Source: Bacillus sp. V59.32b
GTDB lineage: Bacteria > Bacillota > Bacilli > Bacillales > DSM-1321
Length of the DNA stretch: 64,000 nt
Reading direction: 5' to 3'
Assembly: GCF_003429085.1 (NCBI RefSeq)
Contig: NZ_QVTC01000007.1
Location: 62,001 to 126,000, forward strand
The first letter of the stretch is position 1. Each line of letters opens with the position of its first letter. A model generated the notes under the pieces. That model had not been told where the DNA came from. It was given only the letters and a program-made list of their open reading frames with translations, and did not search any database. Positions 1-7,436 of this stretch are shown here, piece after piece. The position numbers were made by a program, and so were the translations under genes.

Positions 1-2
1 TT

Positions 3-470
3 CAGGTGACAGGCATTTCAGACTTCAAGCACAGAGCGGTCGATGCCCTTTCAGGAGGACAACGTCAAAGAGTCTGGATTGCCATGGCGCTGGCGCAGGA
101 AACGGATATCATTCTTCTCGATGAGCCGACAACCTATCTGGATCTGTCGCATCAGCTGGAGGTTTTGCAGCTTCTGAAATACCTGAACGATATCGAAAAA
201 CGAACGATCGTAATGGTGATTCACGATCTAAACCATGCGGCCCGATTCGCTGATCATATGGTGACGATGAAGGATGGCGAGATTATCAAAGAAGGAAATG
301 CAGCGGAAGTCATGACTTCCGAGGTGCTCAGAAATGTGTTTAACATCGATGCCGAGATTGGCATGGATCCCAGAACAGGAAAGCCAATCTGCCTGACGTA
401 TGATTTACTAACTGGGGAACAGCAGGCAGCCAAAATGGATGAGAAAAAAGAGGAAGTTTATTTTTTTTAA
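3..470 (+). CDS. Ferric siderophore ABC transporter ATPase (FhuC-like), 5' end outside window
   Basis: This is the C-terminal part of an ABC ATPase that would energise import of ferric siderophore through the two permeases encoded downstream. The frame is open to the window edge, so the start and the Walker A motif are missing. Visible are the signature LSGGQRQRVWIAMALAQ, Walker B IILLDEPTTYLDL and the switch histidine in MVIHDLNHAARF. The cluster, GGQ-QR signature and C-terminal tail fit the FhuC/FecE/YusV family. A Fur box starts 9 bases after its stop, so this gene may be the end of one transcript while the downstream genes also have their own iron-responsive promoter. Family call is certain; the substrate is inferred from the neighbouring lipoprotein. 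Confidence 0.92.
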   Translation, partial: QVTGISDFKHRAVDALSGGQRQRVWIAMALAQETDIILLDEPTTYLDLSHQLEVLQLLKYLNDIEKRTIVMVIHDLNHAARFADHMVTMKDGEIIKEGNAAEVMTSEVLRNVFNIDAEIGMDPRTGKPICLTYDLLTGEQQAAKMDEKKEEVYFF

Positions 471-478
471 AACTAATT

Positions 479-497
479 GAGAATAATTATTATTATC
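479..497. promoter_or_regulatory. Fur box
   Basis: This 19-base stretch, beginning GAGAATAATTATT, matches the classical Fur consensus GATAATGATAATCATTATC at 15 of 19 positions by eye. It lies 20 bases upstream of the siderophore-binding lipoprotein start, where a bound Fur would block transcription or ribosome access. It fits an iron-starvation-induced uptake operon. Its position inside the operon, after the ATPase gene, suggests a second promoter for the binding protein and permeases. Confidence 0.72.
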
Positions 498-516
498 AAA
501 ACAGGAGATGGGAAGA

Positions 517-1449
517 ATGAGAAAAAATTTATTTCTAACGATCATTACAGTACTTATCGCAGGACTATTGGCAGCATGCGGGAGTGATAAAGAAGCAAAT
601 ACAGCGGCAAAAGAAGATTCTGCTCCAAAAACACGAATCTACCAGTCAGAAAATGGTGATGTAAAAGTACCAGACAAGCCGAAAAGAATCGCGATGCTTG
701 CAGCGACATATGCCGGTAACCTGCTGGCGCTCGGAAATACTCCGATAGCGGTTAACGAGTATCCAAAGAACAATAAATTTTATGAAGGCAAACTTGATAA
801 GGCGGAAGTAATAACGGCTGATTCTTTAGAAAAGCTGCTCGCTCTGGAGCCGGACTTGATTATTACATATTCAGATGATAAAAACCTGAAAAAGTATGCT
901 GAAATTGCCCCGACCGTCTCACTCACCTATGACAAATACAATTACCTGGAACAGCATATTGAAATCGGAAAGATCATCGGCAAAGAAAATGAAGCAAGAG
1001 CGTGGGTGGAAGAGTGGAAAGAGAAAGCGAAAGCCGAAAAAGAAAAGGTCCAACAAGCAATTGGCAAAGATGCAACTGCGATGGTTTTTGAAACCTTCGG
1101 AAAAGACATGTACGTATACGGCAAGAACTGGGGAAGAGGGACCGAGGTCATTTACCAGGACCTGGGACTAAAAGCGCCCGAAAAAGTGGAAAAGGAAGTG
1201 TTTGGCCCCGGTTATAAAGCCATTTCGGCTGAAGTGATCCCTGAGTATGCCGGCGATTATATCTTTGTAGGTGACGGCGGGGCCCAAGCGGACAATTCAT
1301 TCATGAAAACAGATGTATGGAAAGGAATTCCTGCCGTACAAAAGAACAACGTCATCACGTTTGATTCAGAATCCTTCTATTTCAATGACCCAATCTCATT
1401 GGAAAAAGAAATGGAGTTTATCGTCAATGCACTGACCAAAGGCAAATAG
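517..1449 (+). CDS. Ferric hydroxamate-binding lipoprotein (FhuD2/YxeB-like)
   Basis: Membrane-anchored solute-binding protein that captures ferric siderophore outside the cell. The ATG at 517 is preferred over the ATG at 508 because AGGAG (503-507) sits 9 bases before it. The protein then has 310 residues with a signal peptide and lipobox LAAC, Cys21 being the lipidated residue. The sequence runs parallel to staphylococcal FhuD2: VPDKPKRIAMLAATYAGN, EPDLIITYSDDK, a YLEQ segment and the NWGRG(T/G)EV(I/L)YQ motif that lines the FhuD2 pocket. That points to hydroxamate siderophores such as ferrioxamine rather than catecholates. A Fur box is directly upstream and the permeases follow after 18 bases. 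The family is very sure; the ligand class is an inference from remembered similarity. Confidence 0.9.
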   Translation: MRKNLFLTIITVLIAGLLAACGSDKEANTAAKEDSAPKTRIYQSENGDVKVPDKPKRIAMLAATYAGNLLALGNTPIAVNEYPKNNKFYEGKLDKAEVITADSLEKLLALEPDLIITYSDDKNLKKYAEIAPTVSLTYDKYNYLEQHIEIGKIIGKENEARAWVEEWKEKAKAEKEKVQQAIGKDATAMVFETFGKDMYVYGKNWGRGTEVIYQDLGLKAPEKVEKEVFGPGYKAISAEVIPEYAGDYIFVGDGGAQADNSFMKTDVWKGIPAVQKNNVITFDSESFYFNDPISLEKEMEFIVNALTKGK

Positions 1450-1467
1450 TAAAGAAGGCCATATTCT

Positions 1468-2511
1468 ATGAGAATTACAAAAACAAAATCTCTTCAAAAT
1501 AATGATGTTTATTCCAGGCCGGCAATCGGAACCACGATATTGTCATTTGGAATCATCCTTTTGCTCGGTAGTATTGTTCTATCCATCTCTGTGGGAGCAG
1601 CAAATATTGATTTTGGCACTGTGTGGAGAGCTATTTTTGCCTATGATTCTACTAGGGAGACCGATCAGATCATCGTCAGCATCCGGTTCCCAAGAGAGAT
1701 GGGGGCAGCGATGGTCGGGGCCGCGTTTGCAGTTAGCGGTGCGATTATGCAGGGGATGACAAGAAATCCGCTTGCGGATCCCGGTCTGCTCGGCTTAAAT
1801 TCAGGAGCAAGCCTGGCGCTGGCTGTGGTTTTTGCTTTTGGCACCGGCGCTTCTTTTCTATCGGTTATGTTGATTTCCTTCATTGGTGCCGGCCTTGGCG
1901 CTGTGATGGTATTCGGCCTCGGATCACTGAGCAGAGGAGGCATGACGCCGCTCCGAATCACCTTGGCGGGTGCTGCAGTCTCGAGCTTATTATTGGCTTT
2001 GAGTGAAGGAATCGCTCTCTTTTTCAACCTTTCTCAGGATCTTACATTTTGGGCGAATGGCGGTGTTTCAGGGACTAGCTGGCTGCAGTTGAAAATCGTT
2101 GTTCCAGTAGTTGCGGCCGGTATCCTCGCAGCAGTCATGTTGTCGAAAGGACTGACGATTCTCAGCTTCGGAGAGGAAGTGGCTAAAGGGCTCGGACAAA
2201 GGACACTACTAACAAAAGCGGTGTTAATGACCGTGGTATTGATTCTGGCAGGAGCGGCTGTTTCCCTAGTCGGACCGATCGCTTTTGTCGGATTGATGGT
2301 GCCTCATATCGTCCGTTATCTGGTCGGCACGGATTATCGCTGGATCATCCCGTGTTCAGCAGTATTTGGGAGCATATTAATGGTTCTCGCGGACACGGCC
2401 GCAAGAATGGTAAATGCACCTTTTGAAACTCCAGTGGGTGCCATAGTATCACTGGTGGGCTTTCCGTTCTTCCTTTATCTGGCACGAAAGCGAGGGAGAA
2501 AACTGGCATGA
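1468..2511 (+). CDS. FecCD-family siderophore permease, subunit 1
   Basis: Polytopic permease of 347 residues, the usual size for the FecCD/BtuC family, which forms the membrane channel with its partner encoded next. The family core is visible: a first helix followed by SIRFPREMGAAMVGAAFAVS, GAIMQGMTRNPLADPGLLG (the most conserved FecCD segment), the EEVAKGLGQ coupling region that contacts the ATPase, and FVGLMVPHIVRYLVG near the C terminus. AGAAGG lies 9 bases before the ATG. The gene overlaps the second permease by four bases (ATGA), a sign of translational coupling. Substrate is inferred from the adjacent FhuD2-like lipoprotein. Confidence 0.93.
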   Translation: MRITKTKSLQNNDVYSRPAIGTTILSFGIILLLGSIVLSISVGAANIDFGTVWRAIFAYDSTRETDQIIVSIRFPREMGAAMVGAAFAVSGAIMQGMTRNPLADPGLLGLNSGASLALAVVFAFGTGASFLSVMLISFIGAGLGAVMVFGLGSLSRGGMTPLRITLAGAAVSSLLLALSEGIALFFNLSQDLTFWANGGVSGTSWLQLKIVVPVVAAGILAAVMLSKGLTILSFGEEVAKGLGQRTLLTKAVLMTVVLILAGAAVSLVGPIAFVGLMVPHIVRYLVGTDYRWIIPCSAVFGSILMVLADTAARMVNAPFETPVGAIVSLVGFPFFLYLARKRGRKLA

Positions 2512-3521
2512 TCGATTCGCGAAAGCAAAAAAAAGTTCGGCTCACTTTACTGTCAGCTTTAGCGCTGCTACTGGCGGTTTTTGTAATAAGCGTAGCAACC
2601 GGTTATATTTCCTTAGCGCCTGCCCAATTGGTGCGAACGATCATGGGGCAAGGAACCGACAAGGAAAATTTAATCTTATTCGGCTTCCGTTTACCAAGAA
2701 TCCTGATTACGATTCTTGCAGGCATGGGACTTGCCGTTTCGGGAGCCATTCTGCAAAGCATTACCAGGAACCCGCTTTCCGATCCCGGCATTTTGGGGAT
2801 TAATGGGGGCGCCGGCTTGATGGTCGTCTTTTACGTGATGTTTTTTTCATCAGAATCAACCATGTACTTATACATACTGCCCTTGTTCGCTTTGCTGGGC
2901 GGGTTGTTGGCAGCAGGATTCATATATCTTATGTCATACGAAAAGGGCGAAGGAATTGACCCGGCAAGGCTTGTTTTAATAGGGGTGGGACTTGCAGCCG
3001 CTCTTTATGGCGCGATTATGACCTTCTCGGCGCGGATGGAACGGGAGCAGTATGATTTTTTTGCCAACTGGATGGCCGGCAGGATATGGGGAGACGATTG
3101 GGTATTCGTGCTCGCTCTGCTGCCATGGATTCTGATCCTCCTGCCGCTTGTTTTTATGAAAGCGAATGTCCTCAATACCTTACATTTGCATGAGCATGTC
3201 AGTGTCGGATTGGGTGTGAATGTAGAAAGGGAGCGGTTGGTGCTTATGGCTATCGCCGTTGCCCTGGCATCCGTTTCCGTATCCGTGAGCGGCGGGATCA
3301 CGTTTGTCGGCCTGATGGCTCCGCATATCGCAAGAAGCCTTGTCGGACCTCGCCACCAAAGCTTTCTTCCTGTGGCCGCATTGATTGGAGCATTATTGCT
3401 CCTTGGTGCGGATACAATCGGCAGAGTCGTCCTCGACCCGAGCGGGATTCCTGCCGGTGTGGTCGTCACAATCATTGGCGCGCCCTATTTCATGTATTTA
3501 ATGGCTAAGAATAATAGATAA
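2508..3521 (+). CDS. FecCD-family siderophore permease, subunit 2
   Basis: Second FecCD permease, 337 residues, expected to pair with the product of the preceding gene to form a heterodimeric channel as FhuB/FhuG do in Bacillus. Conserved blocks are FRLPRILITILAGMGLAVSG, GAILQSITRNPLSDPGILG, the VSVGLGVNVERERL coupling helix region and FVGLMAPHIARSLVG. The start overlaps the stop of the upstream permease by four bases. The following oxidoreductase starts 12 bases after its stop with its own strong ribosome site, so the two are very probably cotranscribed. Confidence 0.93.
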   Translation: MIDSRKQKKVRLTLLSALALLLAVFVISVATGYISLAPAQLVRTIMGQGTDKENLILFGFRLPRILITILAGMGLAVSGAILQSITRNPLSDPGILGINGGAGLMVVFYVMFFSSESTMYLYILPLFALLGGLLAAGFIYLMSYEKGEGIDPARLVLIGVGLAAALYGAIMTFSARMEREQYDFFANWMAGRIWGDDWVFVLALLPWILILLPLVFMKANVLNTLHLHEHVSVGLGVNVERERLVLMAIAVALASVSVSVSGGITFVGLMAPHIARSLVGPRHQSFLPVAALIGALLLLGADTIGRVVLDPSGIPAGVVVTIIGAPYFMYLMAKNNR

Positions 3522-3533
3522 GGGGAGATATCC

Positions 3534-4547
3534 ATGGACCAAGAAGGCCTATACGATGTGACGGTCATTGGCGGAGGGCCGATCGGACTGTTCACGACAT
3601 TTTACAGCGGAATGAGGAATTTGAAAACAAAGCTGATTGAAGCAGGTTCATACCTGGGCGGAAAAATAACGATGTTCTACCCGGAAAAAATCCTGCGTGA
3701 TATTGGCGGGATTCCAGGGATTGCAGGCAGTGCTTTTGTAGGACAACTCATCCAACAAGCAACTACCTTTGAACCGACCATCGTATTCGGCCAAAGAATA
3801 TCAGACCTCAAACGCATGGAAGACGGAACGTTTCTGCTTACCTCCGAAACAGGTGAAATCCATCATACGAGGACGATCATTATCACGATTGGCGCTGGAA
3901 TCTTCAAACCTATCAAGCTCGAAGTCAGCGGAGCGGAACAATACGAAGCCGGCCAGCTTCATTACTCGATAGATGAGATATGCTCATTTAATGATAAGCG
4001 TGTACTTATTTCAGGAGGCGGCAATTCTGCAGTCGACTGGGCCCATGAATTACTTCCGGTTGCAAAGAGAGTGACCGTCGTGCACCGCCGGGATGATTTC
4101 GGCGGTCATGAACGCCATGTTTCAGAGATGAAGACGCATGCTGACATACTGACTCCATTTACCATTAAGGATCTGATTGGCAAAGACGGACAGATTGAAG
4201 CTGTAGTACTTGAGCATGTCGAAACAGGAGAAATAAAGACAATAAAAGCTGACGAAGTGGTAGTCAATCACGGAATCAGGGGTGATTACGGCGGCATTGC
4301 AAACTGGGGACTCACGATGAACGAGGAACGGATTGTGGTAAACGGAGCGATGGAAACGAACATCCCGGGCATTTTCGCAGCCGGAGATGCCGTCACATAT
4401 CCAAACAAATTAAAGTTGATTGCCGGCGGCCTTGCCGAAGGACCGATTGCTTTGAACAGTGCCAAGAAATACATGGATCCCGCTGCCGAATCGATGGCGA
4501 TGTACTCTACCCATCATGAGAGGTTGTTAGAGACACAAAATGATTAA
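3534..4547 (+). CDS. FAD/NADPH oxidoreductase, YcgT/IruO-like (ferredoxin-NADP reductase type 2)
   Basis: A 337-residue pyridine-nucleotide flavoprotein with an N-terminal FAD motif (IGGGPIGLFTTFY), a central NADPH motif (ISGGGNSAVDWAHEL) and the C-terminal FAD motif GIFAAGDAV. It resembles thioredoxin reductase in fold but lacks any CxxC between the nucleotide domains, so it belongs to the ferredoxin-NADP reductase type 2 group (YumC/YcgT). Bacillus YcgT is iron-regulated, and staphylococcal IruO, from this group, reduces ferric hydroxamate siderophores and supports heme iron release. Being last in a hydroxamate uptake operon, it most likely reduces imported ferric siderophore to free Fe2+. 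A terminator follows. Confidence 0.85.
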   Translation: MDQEGLYDVTVIGGGPIGLFTTFYSGMRNLKTKLIEAGSYLGGKITMFYPEKILRDIGGIPGIAGSAFVGQLIQQATTFEPTIVFGQRISDLKRMEDGTFLLTSETGEIHHTRTIIITIGAGIFKPIKLEVSGAEQYEAGQLHYSIDEICSFNDKRVLISGGGNSAVDWAHELLPVAKRVTVVHRRDDFGGHERHVSEMKTHADILTPFTIKDLIGKDGQIEAVVLEHVETGEIKTIKADEVVVNHGIRGDYGGIANWGLTMNEERIVVNGAMETNIPGIFAAGDAVTYPNKLKLIAGGLAEGPIALNSAKKYMDPAAESMAMYSTHHERLLETQND

Positions 4548-4584
4548 TATTGAACATTGAATTATGAAATGTTTACTGAAAGTG

Positions 4585-4614
4585 AAATCCTTGGATGGAA
4601 GCCAAGGATTTTTT
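4585..4614 (+). terminator. Terminator of the siderophore uptake operon
   Basis: A perfect 10-base stem (AAATCCTTGG paired with CCAAGGATTT) with a 7-base loop, running into a T tract. It lies 37 bases after the oxidoreductase stop. Confidence 0.85.
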
Positions 4615-4692
4615 GATAATTGATCTATTTGATTGTGAAGTGAGGTATAATTTGGTAATAAGAATTTTTCCCGTTATAGAAGGGGGACGGAT

Positions 4693-4977
4693 ATGTTAGT
4701 ATTCATTCTAATCATAATTGCCATATTAATCATTCGATTTAGTTTTAGCTTGACTTCGGGTAAAAAGAAACTGAGGATCATAGTTGGCAGTATACTAACG
4801 ATTGTTTCAATTTTTAGTTATCCGTTACTTGTGCCTGTTTTCGGGGAATGGAATGGATTTGATGGTGTAGCAAGTTTAATGGTTTTTAATTTCATTTTAC
4901 TGCTAGGCGGCATTATTACTTTAATTGCAAGTTTATTTATGCCAAGGGAATCAATGAACAATAATGAACAACTTTAA
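4693..4977 (+). CDS. Small three-helix membrane protein, unknown function
   Basis: A 94-residue hydrophobic protein that I do not recognise. It has three probable membrane segments: roughly residues 1-18 (LVFILIIIAILIIRFSFS), 28-48 (IIVGSILTIVSIFSYPLL) and 58-86, followed by a polar tail (MPRESMNNNEQL). The ribosome site AGAAGGGGGA precedes the ATG by 6 bases and a good -10 (TATAAT, 4646-4651) lies upstream, so it is probably a real monocistronic gene. No conserved motif suggests a function. Confidence 0.65.
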   Translation: MLVFILIIIAILIIRFSFSLTSGKKKLRIIVGSILTIVSIFSYPLLVPVFGEWNGFDGVASLMVFNFILLLGGIITLIASLFMPRESMNNNEQL

Positions 4978-5021
4978 GTTAACTCCTTAAATCTGAAGGA
5001 TTTCAATTATGGAAATCTATG

Positions 5022-5165
5022 TTAGAACAAATTCCTACATGAAAATTATGGGGCTAGGGAATTGTCCTTCCCAGCCTGCTTATGCTAGAGGAATGGTTAG
5101 GACTGACTCCCTTTCAAATGGGCAGCCTTGGGTTAGGACTCTTTTTTCTTTGCGTGATGTACTAG
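5022..5165 (+). pseudogene. Remnant of an MFS exporter gene (5' end only)
   Basis: This stretch is a decayed relative of the upstream region and first transmembrane segment of the MFS gene at 7437. The leader TTAGAACAAATTCCTACATGA occurs here (5022) and again at 7349. In the frame starting at 5058 the peptide GIVLPSLLMLEEWLGL then PFQMGSL aligns with GIVLPSLPYVAERLGL, SSFQMGSL of the intact gene, and a stop follows at 5163. The DNA TTTCAAATGGGCAGCCT is identical in both places. Only about 35 codons survive, with a stop before the conserved part, so no product is expected. Confidence 0.75.
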
Positions 5166-5177
5166 TTTTTGCCAAAG

Positions 5178-5207
5178 TTGAACATGGGAATGGACGTTTG
5201 GTATAAT
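5178..5207 (+). promoter_or_regulatory. Sigma-A promoter of the MntA/HepT pair
   Basis: TTGAAC (5178-5183), an 18-base spacer and a perfect TATAAT (5202-5207) lie 28 bases before the antitoxin start codon. It is the only gene-proximal promoter seen for the two-gene unit. Confidence 0.65.
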
Positions 5208-5235
5208 ACACTAATAACTTTTGGGAGCGTGTCTT

Positions 5236-5642
5236 ATGAAAGAGGATATGTTTCAACAAATTCAAGATTTCCTAGTAAACAAACTAAATCCCGCTTTTAT
5301 TATTGTATTCGGTTCATATGCTAAAAACTCTACACATAAGACAGTGACATTGATGTGGCATTCTTTAGTGAGGAACGTTCACTTACTACATACGAAATTT
5401 TTCAACTTGCACAAGAACTAGCAGATATATTGAAAGTTGAGGTTGATTTGATAGATCTTCGTACGGCATCTACGGTATTCCAGGCCCAAATTTACACAAC
5501 TGGTACAATTATTTATTCAGCAAACGACTTGCTCCTAAAAAACCTGCAAATGACTGCACTTAGCATGTACGCTAAATTAAATGAAGAACGGGAGACTATC
5601 CTAAAAAAAATAAATGAAAGCGGGTCTATCTATGAAAAATGA
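5236..5642 (+). pseudogene. mntA: MntA-type nucleotidyltransferase antitoxin, single-base frameshift
   Basis: Minimal nucleotidyltransferase of the HEPN/MNT family, which in the characterised Shewanella system AMPylates and silences its partner HepT. The first frame, from ATG 5236 (GGGAG 8 bases upstream), encodes FIIVFGSYAKNSTHK, the start of the catalytic motif. The remainder, DSDIDVAFFSEERS and the C-terminal half, lies in the next frame. Restoring one base near 5340 recreates GSYAKNSTHKDSDIDVAFF, with the G-S motif and the D-x-D metal-binding aspartates, and a protein of about 135 residues. There is no slippery run at the junction, so programmed frameshifting is unlikely. It overlaps the toxin gene by 11 bases. 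Confidence 0.8.
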
Positions 5643-6036
5643 TGTGATTTTAAATAAAATCAGCATTATTGAACGATTCATTAGCCGGATTCAAGAGGTT
5701 TATGCAAACGATCCTGGAAATCTAAGAGACTTTACTAAACAGGACTCAATTATTCTCAATATTCAACGTGCTTGTGAAGCATCTATCGATTTGGCCATGC
5801 ACATAGTAGCTGATCAGAGACTTGGATTGCCTCAAACCAGCAGAGATGCATTTGATATGCTGCACAATCATTTAATCATTGATGAAAATACAGCGAAGCG
5901 CTTAAAATCAATGGTTGGCTTTAGAAACATAGCCCTGCATAATTACCAAGCTGTTAATTTAGACATTTTACAACAAATTGTTGAAAAGCATCTTGGAGAT
6001 TTCACTGACTATACAAAACAGATTCTTACATTCTGA
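5632..6036 (+). CDS. hepT: HepT-like HEPN ribonuclease toxin (DUF86)
   Basis: A 134-residue all-helical protein of the HepT/DUF86 family, the RNase toxin of HEPN/MNT pairs. The defining motif R-x4-H-x-Y is intact as RNIALHNY: Arg98 and His103 are catalytic, and Tyr105 is the position AMPylated by MntA in the Shewanella system. The ATG at 5632 overlaps the end of the antitoxin gene; an in-frame ATG at 5614 would add six residues. The partner antitoxin frame is broken by one base, leaving an apparently active toxin without an intact antitoxin. Either the frameshift is an assembly error or this HepT is tolerated for other reasons, such as low expression. Confidence 0.88.
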   Translation: MKNDVILNKISIIERFISRIQEVYANDPGNLRDFTKQDSIILNIQRACEASIDLAMHIVADQRLGLPQTSRDAFDMLHNHLIIDENTAKRLKSMVGFRNIALHNYQAVNLDILQQIVEKHLGDFTDYTKQILTF

Positions 6037-6224
6037 AATTGCTTAATAGGGTCATGTAAAGTTTTAAAGAAATCAATGGGTTGGAAAAAATCGTTATAAA
6101 GTTTCTCGCGAGACAACATGAGTAAACGGTTGACGGTCAATTCAGAGGTCCCTTAGGGGTTTGTTGGTAAAGTGCCCTTCTAGAGCGAAATTAAAACCGC
6201 CCGTTTTATGGGCGGATACTTACT

Positions 6225-6857
6225 TCATTGAAATAATTGGTCGCTTTCACCGGCTATTGGATTTTGCCCTTTATATTTATTTAGTGCCTGGTGAATCATT
6301 TCCTGGTTTTCAGGCACAACCTGGTAGGCGGTTCCAATTTTGCTAATCATCGTCTGGTCGGCTGGTTCCAGTGGATAATAACCTTTCTGCACCATATACT
6401 GCCACATATCGTAAGCATGGCTGCAGCTCATCATAAAGGCAGTTTGTAAAAAAGAGCGCAATTCCGGGTTTGCAGCCTCCATCGCTGAGTAAGCATATTC
6501 GCGGCCTGCCCGTTTTAACGTTAACAAATAGGCTGTGGCCATTTCACGGTCGTTCATGTCGCTAACCATTGTGCGCGGCTGTACAGGCGGATATGTGTCA
6601 AGGGGCGATTGAGTATAATCAGAGAGGGTTCCTTTTTCTCGAAATAGAGGAAGCTCCATTTTCGCTCCGTCGGTCTCATTCAGAAATTCCACCTTCATGT
6701 TATAATCCCGAACATGAAACGGAAAATGCCTTTCAAGTATGCTCTTAAATTCGGGATCCAGGACATGCTGCAGCATATACGCCATATTCGTAATCGAGTT
6801 TACACAACTCATCGTCAATTCATGCAAATCCTGTAGTTCATGTGCTGCTAATTTCAT
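6225..6857 (-). CDS. CotF-family spore coat protein
   Basis: A 210-residue protein with a C-terminal coat-F domain: a helical region with MATAYLLTLKRAGREYAYSA, AANPELRSFLQTAF and the hallmark end HAYDMWQYMVQKGYYPL(E)P. The N-terminal half (HELQDLHELTMSCVNSI) resembles the first copy of the same ferritin-like helical fold, as in the longer YhcQ-type members. These proteins are incorporated in the spore coat or the forespore. AGGAGG lies 8 bases upstream of the ATG. It is transcribed alone, against its neighbours. No sporulation sigma promoter was identified with confidence. Confidence 0.8.
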   Translation of the reverse strand: MKLAAHELQDLHELTMSCVNSITNMAYMLQHVLDPEFKSILERHFPFHVRDYNMKVEFLNETDGAKMELPLFREKGTLSDYTQSPLDTYPPVQPRTMVSDMNDREMATAYLLTLKRAGREYAYSAMEAANPELRSFLQTAFMMSCSHAYDMWQYMVQKGYYPLEPADQTMISKIGTAYQVVPENQEMIHQALNKYKGQNPIAGESDQLFQ

Positions 6858-7436
6858 CTTTTTTTCCTCCTAAGTTATCTTTTTATTATAAGCGGTCGAA
6901 GGTCCCTCTATTCCTGTTCATTTTTTTGAGCATTTGTTATGAGAACTTCTTCCTTCAACGCTTATAATTTTCCACGAAATCAGCAGAATATAAGTAGAAA
7001 TTATACGCCTTAACGACCGATTGCGTTTGATATTACCGAACGTATTTTCTACCGCTATTTTCAGTTGAGTGTACATTTGTGCCACTTCGTCAAACTAAAG
7101 GCTGGTTTTAGTTTTTGATTTTCATTTCTTCTTACAGTGGATTGTAATGGACTTGCCGGTTTCCTTGTGCTTTCGTGCGAATTAGGAAGGAGCTATCATA
7201 CCATTCAATGGGTTCTTCAATTGTTTGGAAGTTATGAAGATCTTTATTTAATTAACAATACTTTCATATAGCCTTTTGTGTATAGAAGCTGAATAAAGTC
7301 TGAAAAAAGCAGGATTTTCCTTTTACGGATTGTCATTTATGACATCTTAGAACAAATTCCTACATGACGATTATGCTACAGTCAACATGAGTGATAGACA
7401 TTAATGATACAGGTAGATGAAATGGAGAAGAAGACC
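6858..7436. other. Intergenic, no gene seen
   Basis: About 580 AT-rich bases between the divergent coat protein and MFS genes. All frames are closed at short intervals. The only recognisable element is the 21-base sequence at 7349 that recurs at 5022 next to the MFS remnant, and a possible upstream alternative ATG for the MFS gene at 7404. Confidence 0.6.

Noticed and set aside
3534-4547. Thioredoxin reductase
   Set aside because: FAD and NADPH motifs fit, but there is no CxxC between the two nucleotide domains, so dithiol chemistry is impossible.
5338-5342. Programmed ribosomal frameshift in mntA
   Set aside because: The junction (CATAAGACAGT) has no slippery heptamer and no obvious downstream pseudoknot.
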